Shown here: one piece after another, positions 48,801 through 57,800 of the stretch
How the letters are laid out: the number at the start of each line of letters is the position of its first letter
Position numbering within the stretch: the first letter of the stretch is position 1
Assembly (NCBI RefSeq): GCF_025210605.1
Contig: NZ_JAOARI010000027.1
Span: 87,870 to 151,869 of the forward strand
Direction of reading: 5' to 3'
Source: Halodesulfovibrio sp.
GTDB lineage: Bacteria; Desulfobacterota; Desulfovibrionia; Desulfovibrionales; Desulfovibrionaceae
Length of the DNA stretch: 64,000 nucleotides
Notes under the pieces: model-generated
What the model was told of the DNA's origin: nothing
Seen by the model: the letters and a program-made list of their open reading frames with translations, nothing else
The model's database searches: none
Made by a program: the position numbers and the translations under genes

Positions 48801-51800
48801 CAAGAACTGTAAGATCGTCTGTCGTATCTACAAATCCTTCAATGTATGTGAAGGAGTCTGAATGCAGCGTCAGGTCAGAATTTTCACCAGTAACGTGAAT
48901 ATTGCCACGCAGGATGAAGTCATCATTGGAACCCAGCACGACTTTGCGGTTCTCACCAAGAGATGTGACGGTACCTGTAACCATCAAACCGTAGCCGGAA
49001 TCATGGTCTGCAAGGTAATGATCTGCATCCAGTTGCTTTAAATTTTTGAAGTATGCTGATTTATTATAAATAGTATACTGAGCGAGATAGCTGGCATGAT
49101 CTGGATCACCATACTCAGCATTGTCGTGCACGGAAGCACCAGAAGAAACAGCAAGTCCGCCTGAAACAGTCAGGGAACCGGCAATGAGCATTTCATTTCC
49201 AGAACTCAAGCTGATATCAGCATTTGCACCTGTCAAAATCGGAGTGATACCATCGGCAGCAAAACGAATACCTGCAAAGGTTGCTGAACCGGAGTTAAGA
49301 GCCAGTACGCCACCAGCATCAACGCTGATTCGAGAATCAGCCCCTTGTGTAACTAATCGTCCGCCTTCATTAAGCAGGAAGTCTGTTCCAGCTGTAATAT
49401 TGATAGCTGATGCATTCCCTTTAGCTTCTACTGTACCGGCTGCCTGCATGGCGTGGCTGGTATTGATATCAATTCTAGAGTTTGCATTCAGAGACTCAAT
49501 GCGCGCTCCTGAATCCATAAAGAAGGAATGGATTCCATTAGGAGGCTGAACATATGCTCCGGACGAGGTAGGGTTGGTTCCGGTAGATGCGGTCACATCG
49601 ATATCAATAAGATCGTCGCCAATCACCCAGCCACCCACATGCAGCTGATCTGTAACATTGATAATTACATTTTCACCACGTACGCCAGAATCTGGAAGAC
49701 CGATTGGGTCATGATAGTTCTGCGGACGAACTGACATCGTGGTTCCATGAAATTCTACTGTATTATTATCCGCACGCACATCACCGGCGATCTGTATATC
49801 AGCAGACTGGAACACAGTGTGATCGCGCAAGGTCGCCTGAACATCGCGGGCTACCGATGGAGTACGCTTAACATGTGTAGCATGCAGAAGGTCACCAATA
49901 ACCATGGTGTTGCCAGCGTCCGCACGTCCGATAGTAATTTTATTGAATCCGTCTGCCAGTGCCGCAAAATCACGCATACCCATAGACATAGTATGCAAAT
50001 TGGCAACATCATCACGAGCCAATTCAGCCCCAGTAAGCGGCGCTTCAGCTGCATACCCAAACAGATATTTCCATGCCTGCTGGTTTGCTCGAATATTTAA
50101 ATCACCCGTGCCGATAACTTTTTCAGCACCCGATTTAAAATCGATATCATCAACGGTAAGCGTAATGTCACCGTCAGCTTTTTTGGTATGGATAACACCG
50201 GATTCAAGAGTAAGCAGGGCATCCTTTCCAGTTTGTGTAAGAACAAAGTCACCATTACCGACTTCTACAGCGTAATCAGTGCGTCCACGCTGTAACAAGG
50301 TAGTCCAGTCAGCTGTTGCTGCATCGTCCCACTCAACGCTAGATTCCCAGTGATCTTCGCCATGCGCTGTATCAAAACGGAATCCAGCATCTTCAACGCC
50401 GCTTACTGCACGTTCTACAATGACATTCACGTCATCAGATTCGGTAATAACGATATCGCCTGCGCCACGAGCATTTGTAACAGCAGTCAAATCTTTAACT
50501 TTAGTGAGAAGTGCAGACGACTTAGTTCCTATAGCGTTATGCGCCTTAAGTTGCAGATAACTTCCGGCTGCCAGAATTTCAGCTCCACTTGCTCCACGCA
50601 AAATAGAACCATCCGCGCTAATCATGCGAATCCATCCGGCACCGTCACCAGCATCACCGCTCCCCGCAGAAACAATGACGTCTGCATCGAAGATGATGTC
50701 TGCATCATTGCCGTATGCACGGATATCTACATACCCGTTGGAAGTCGCGATAAGACGCTCATCAACAGTCAGAGTAGACAATGAATCCAAAATGACATGC
50801 GAGGCTTTAACAGCGCTGTCCATTCTCACTTCATCAGCAACTGCTCTGAACCCTGTAGAGCCAAGGTTTGAAATATTGTTTGAGGCTTTTGTGTCGTAGA
50901 AGACATCGCCGCCAAATGATTTGATCTCACTTCCGTTGTAATTGGAACCCTTGCCAGCCAGTGTCAGACGATCAATACCAGCATCAAAATTAACGACTTC
51001 ACGTCCGTTATCCACTTGACCACTATTAATGAAGATCGCTTTATCTAAACGAGTCTGAGTGGCAATTACTTCGTCAAAATCACCAAGGGTATCAGTAACA
51101 TTGTATGTTCCACTCGCACCTCGAGCCTGTGAGCGTCCCATAGTGAAGCGGTAGTCATCGTTACCGCCGTTATCGGTAATATCTACAGACCAATCGACAA
51201 AACTATTGATGCGTACGTTATCATCACCAGAGCCGAGAACGATAGAAGTCACTTTACCAGTGCTTATACGGAACTCGCCGCTATCAGCGTTAACAGCACT
51301 TACACCATTGCGCCCAACGGAAATATCCAGCCCAGCGGTAACACCGGAGAAATCGAGAGAAATTTCACCCTGTGTATCAGAGAATCTGTCAGAACCATAA
51401 TTGTCTTTAAACACATACGTGTCGTTTCCGGCACCGCCACGCAACTGGTCTGCACCGCTACCGCCTTCAAGACTGTCTGCCCCTGCATTACCGTAAAGTC
51501 TGTCATTACCGCTGCCACCGATGAGGGTGTCATCGCCTGCTGCACCGGTAAGCTTATCTTTACCTGCACCGCCATCAAGGATTGTCCCTGTGTTGCCGGA
51601 CATGACAGTGATGGTATCGTTACCGTCTTCACCACGGACACGACCACCGCCATCACCAAGAAGAATAACGTCATCACCTGCGCCACCGCGAACATCCACA
51701 AACACGCCACTCAAACGTGAAGCGTCAAGCATGTCATCGCCGTCACCAAGATCGATGACTACTTTATTGACATTACTATAAGTCTGATACCAGCCGTCGA

Positions 51801-54800
51801 ACTCAATGGCGACTTCACCTGAATCACCGTAAAGCCAGAAGCTTTCACCAAAATCATCTGTATTGAAGTACTCGCGATCTCCAGCGAGGGAACCGGCATT
51901 AATAGTCAGAACTCCACCATTAACAACACCAAGGGTCGGTTTGACGGTTGGAGCCATAACATCTTTTTCGTACAGGGTCTTTTTAAAGAGGTTTTGGTCA
52001 ATAACTCTCTTCTTGCCCACAATCGGAATTTTAACGTCTACGTAAGCATTCGCTTCTACACGGGTCTCTGTCTCAAGGTTAAACAGGTTGCCAAAGCCTT
52101 TCACATATCCTTTGCCCTCATAACCGTACATGGTCATGATCTCGGACATGCGAACTTTCCCGTCATCTTCGTAGTCAACTTTTGTTACGTAGCCCTGTGC
52201 ATCTTTGGTGAGCACAGATTTTTCAATATCTTTGAGATCGAGGTCAGCGTCAAAAATAATTTCACCGGTGAGACCACCCGCAACTACGCCTGCATTAACA
52301 CCTGCTTCAAGCCCGATGGAAACATCAAACATTACCTCCGGCTTCGGCATACCGCCCGTTCCCGGAACAATTGCGCCATCTCTAAATTCTGGCATGGTCA
52401 CGTTAGACACGTAGAAACCATCAAACGCATCTATTGGGTTACCGCTATTCATAGATTTGCGCAGACCGGAAGTATCGTATCCAAACGCCATATCCGCAGC
52501 CAATGAAATATCACCTGTTGCGAATACACCAAACTTGGCAGGTCCCATCTTAACCCCGTAGATAGGTACATCTACAGATGCCGCCTGCTTCATAATAGGC
52601 ATTTCATACGTAAAGAGCGTAGCATCACCGCCGGTAAGGATACTCATCCAGTTGGAAAGATCAGTAATATACTCCATGTATCGGAAACCGGTGCGTGCAG
52701 ATTTTTCTCCTGCACCACCATTGCCGGTTTTATCGACGCTATCTTCCTGTGCTTCAAGCTTAGCAAGCTTTTGCTGATCTTCAGGGGACTGTTTTTCCTG
52801 CGCAGATGTATTATCAGTACCGAGTCCGGTGATATCACCTAAGTAGATAATGCCACCATTATCCGCCCAACCGCGCACAGTGTCAGGCATGTCAATCATC
52901 GCTTTTACAGCTTTAACAAAGCCCCAATCCATGGCGGATTTACCCTGCAACTGCATACAAGTATCGATAACATCCATCACGTTGTGAACACCGATCATGT
53001 CCAGCCCGGGAACTTTCGTGTAAAGGCTGCTGATAACAGGGTCCAAAGGAGACAATACGTCGCTTACTTGCTCGGTAATCGGCAACAGGAAGTCATTTAC
53101 AAGCGAATCAACATCAATACCAAAGTGTTTAAAGCCAATATCAGCTTCATCCATTCCGGTAACGCTGGAGTAATCCCAGTCAATAACTAAATCAGCCACG
53201 AGCTTTGGCATAGGGACTTTATCGCTATCCACCTCAAGCACGATGCCCATGTTGATATCTGTGTCCACATCGAACTCATCCACAAAAACCTTGTCCATTG
53301 GTGTGGAATTCAAGTAGTTCAAGCCCATGCGTCCGCGCTTGTCGCCGACAAAATCCATCTGGTAGGAGCCTCTCAGACCGCTAGCCTGAAATCCTGCCTG
53401 ATTCGTATTATGATCTTTATCTGTGAGGGTAGCTTTAAAGAAGGCGAGCTTTCCGACTCCGTTAAATGCTTCGATGGCTTTGGTCTTAACATCGCTATCG
53501 AGCAGAATATCAACATCCACCTGAAATTCAGGATCATCATCGTTCTGCGCGACCATGTAGAACCCTTCTGCACCACTAATCCCTGTACCAAAATCAAGAG
53601 ACCAGTCCATGTCGAGCGCAAACCCGCCATCAAGCTCAAGGTTGAATCCCGGAAGATCAATATCGAGAGGAATATCAACATTAGCACCGACGATGTTACC
53701 GCCGAGCTTCATATCAAACTGAATCGAATCTACATCGATCGGGATTTCGCCATCCAACGCCCAATCGCCGAGTTTGACACTGTTAGTATCGTACCAACCG
53801 ACCAGAACGTCATCAATATCAATATCACCGTCTCTATCGGAGTCCTGCAAGATATGAAGCTTTGTGGAGAACACGTCAAAGTAACTCTGCTGCACAAGGC
53901 GAATCAATCCACCCTCTATAGTCAGGTTCTGTCGTAAGTCTGCTAACAGGTCGATCCGGATATCATTAATGAATCCGCTGAAATCTCCCAACACGTCACC
54001 AATAAGCGGCAGCTTGACACCAAACCCATCAAGAAACACATCCTGAATCATAGCCAAGCTGTCATCAATACCGTCGATGATTATACCCGGATCATTAAGG
54101 ATGGACATGAGCCCGAAGCTGCCACCAAGATCTTCAAATTTTTGTACAATATTTGGTGTTTGAATCTTAACAATCGGCTGTACAGAAATTCCATCTGGAG
54201 CATTTAAGGCAGGCATCAAGTCGCCAAGATCTGCACCCGGTGCCATGCTGACAATAAGATGCTGGCTGAAATTATTTTCAATACCACCGAAGTCAAGACG
54301 GACAGGCAGATCAACAAACAGCCTACCGGAAACTTCTGGCTTCAAGTTAAACTTCAGAAGTTCCGGCCCTAGATTCTTGCCATCTTTGTAGACGTCGAAC
54401 ATGAAACGCCCATCATCCGTCTCAGGAATTCTGGCGAGTTCATCAGCAGCTAAACCAGCCTCAAGGGCATCTGTAGCAAGCTGATCGAGATGCACTACCA
54501 ACGTTGCGTAGTCATCTTTTGTATCCACACGTCCGTCACCGTCGATAACGGCTACCCCGCCTTCTACACCGAGGCTCAGAGGACCGGCATCAAATGCCAT
54601 ATTAAGGTCAGTACCCTCTACACGATACGCGAGCGTAGCCTTAGTGCCACGCTTAACAGCGCTATTGTCAGGATCGGAATCAAAAAGGAAAATTTCTGGC
54701 TCGCTGTCATCAGGGAAACGCAATCCAGCATCAAGCTGAAGGTCAAAGAAACCATCCAGTTTGATATTTGCCGCAGCGCCTCGACCTTGCTTGTCCGACA

Positions 54801-57800
54801 ACATATCCAGTCCTGCAAGGGCTGCCAGTTGTCCTCCTGCAAGATTCTGCAACGTTTTCAGATCAAGGTTGAAGGTAAAGAGCTTACTGAAGAATTGTTT
54901 GTAATCAAGGTGAATACCAAGAATGCCGCCTTCACCAAGGTACAAGGCAAAGGACTGATCGAACGTATCCGCGTTGTTATCTTCGCTGATACCAAGAGCC
55001 TTCTCGATACAGGATTCAACTTCCTGAAGTGTTCCAGCTGGGTTTGCTCCAGCACGCTCAAGAACAGCTAAAAAGTCATCGGCAAGAGACAACGTATCTG
55101 CAAGAGATGTGTTGATAAGAGGGATATTAGCATTGTAAAAATCGTTTTGCCCCACACCCTGCTCAATAAAATCAATTCCCATACGTAACGCACGGATAAT
55201 ATCAAGGAATGAAGCATCCTTAAATGCAAAGCTGTCACCAAGATCAGGTGTCACCAGCACGGTATCATTTGCAGTCGCCTTACCACTATCTACATAGTTT
55301 TTAAGATCAAATGCGTTTGCTATCGGCTGAGAAACTTTAACAGTGCTCCCCGGAGTAATGAAGTCCTGCACATACAACGCAACCTGTGCCGTATCATTGA
55401 CGGGAATATCGGAGCCAAGCCCAGGATTAACAGTCAGACGCTTGAGCACCGCCGAAGCGCTTCCTGTAAGATTGATAGCAAAGGAATCCATGAAACTACC
55501 GCTGGTAATTTCATCAATAGTAAATTGCTTACTGCCGGAATCTTTAGTCAAAGAGCCTGTTGCAGAGGACAATACTTGAATTTTTGAACCGGAACCTCCG
55601 CCGCCCACAGTAACGCCAAGATATCCGATTTTTGCAGCAACAACAGGATCGTTCACGGTCAGAGACATGTCCGCACTAATGCGTACATCTTCTACGCCAA
55701 TGCGGGCAGCTTCATTCAGCACATAGGCTGCACCGCTCACAGCAACTGTGGCAGCCTGATCTAACTCAAGTGTCGTAGAGTTAGTGACGCTAACAACTTT
55801 ATATGTGTACCCGTCAATCTCAAGGGTATACCCGACTAAAGAGTCATCAAAGTTCGCACTGTCCGAAGTAAAGGTAGTTTTACCTTTTTGGATAGAGCCG
55901 TCTTTGCCGCTAACGGACGCATCACCCAAATCAAAGAATAACTTAAACCCACCACGAACTGTCGGCTTAATTACACCTTTTGCAGTGGTGTTTAACCCAG
56001 ACAGCTCTCCCATATCGAAATCAAAAACCAGCTCTTTTTCCAGCGGAGTCAGGTTATGCTCAAACGCGATAGGAATCGTAAATTTTCCGGTAGCTACATC
56101 GTATTCAACCGTCATTCCAGCAGGCAGGATTCCTGCTTTGTTAATAGCGTTTGTAAACTCTTGAACAGTTTTTATCTGCTCTTTCTTAGTCTTAACGCTC
56201 AATCCGCTCAGGCTGGCATCTACCTTAAACGCACGGTTGAATGTGATTGTGCGTGTGTCTAAATCAATAGATCGAATCTGGCGGGTTACACCATCCTCAA
56301 ACGTCACATACTGGTTGAGTAAAGCTGAGGTAAGGGTAATACCGTCACCGACAACCATCTCAGTAGTACCTTTTGTCACTGTACCTGAGAGGTTATCCAG
56401 AAGAGTTATTTGTGGACGGTTAAAATCAATCTTTGAATATACAGCTTTGTCAAACCCGCTGGCAAAATTAAACACTTGATCCAGCGTGCCTTCAACAAAC
56501 GGAATTTTCTTTGCAAAACTGTCGGAGTTCTGCATACTTTCCAACATGTCCATAAATTCAGGGAACATGAGGATTAAATCACCAACAGTAAAAGAGGAGA
56601 AACCTTTGAAGGAATCGAAATTTTTTACACGGTAGTTAAATTCATCATTGGAAGTAAGCGGAGAACCTTCAACTACAATGGTTGCAGGCTCGCCACCGCC
56701 AAGAGATTCACCACCAATAGTTGCAAATACAGGAAGTTCAGCGCAGATACGATCTGAAATTACGGTGTTGGTAAATGTGTTGCTGGAATCAAGCCCTAAG
56801 CGACCTGTAAGGTTGATTTCAAGAGATGCACCACGGCTATCATTGCCTAACTGAACAGCAAGTGCCCCGTAGCTTGCATCTAACTGCAAGTTATGCAGAT
56901 CGGCACGAATTTCGTAATCCATGTTACCGAGTTCAAAGGTAGCATTGCCAGTGTTCCAATCAACAACCACACCAAAATCAACTTTGTTGGCAACGTCAAC
57001 ATCCACAACGAGCTTGTCATCCAGTGTCAGACCATAGCCAGACACTTTTTTGCCAAAGTCAATTTCAATCGATTTACGGGTAGTTATAGTTTTATTGAAA
57101 CCAAGTTTGAATCCGTCATCAACGAGACCAAGTACAAGCCCACCAGTCTGTGCAGGAGTCCACTCCGCTTTAAGGTACGCATACAGTCCTTGTAAGGTTG
57201 GAACTCCCCCAGTCGCGCTATAATCACCAACTGGAATCGTTGCAGCATCACCAGTTAAGTCTGCACCAGTAATAGTTTTGAGGTAAGCTCTGATGTAGTC
57301 ACCGATTTTAAATAAATCGGTCATCCCCAGCAGACTTTCAAGAGTCGCATCCGTTCCGGGAATAGTTTCAGCAAGGATGCTTGGCTCTGTGATGTTGCCA
57401 TCTTCGTCTACTGAAGCAACTAACTTATCTTTAAGACTGGTAATACGCTGAGCAGCTGCATCTAACTGTGTAGCCAACGCAGCATTAAGTGTCATATCCA
57501 GATTACCAACATCAAGCAGATGAACCTGATCGACTGCATCGAACTTAATAGCACGCTGCGTACCGGAAATATTGAAAGACTCGTCTACAGTTCGACGCAG
57601 GGTATTAGCTTTAAGCGTCGCTGTAGAACTCATCGTTATGCCGCTGCCAGATGAAAGAGCGACATCCGCGGAACCGCTTAATGCATACCCCGCCATGCCG
57701 GAATCACCATTGGTCACAACCATGGCAACCCAGCCATTGCTGAGAGTAGCACCGGAACCTATTCTTGAGGTAATGGCACTGCCATCAATACGCAGGGAAG

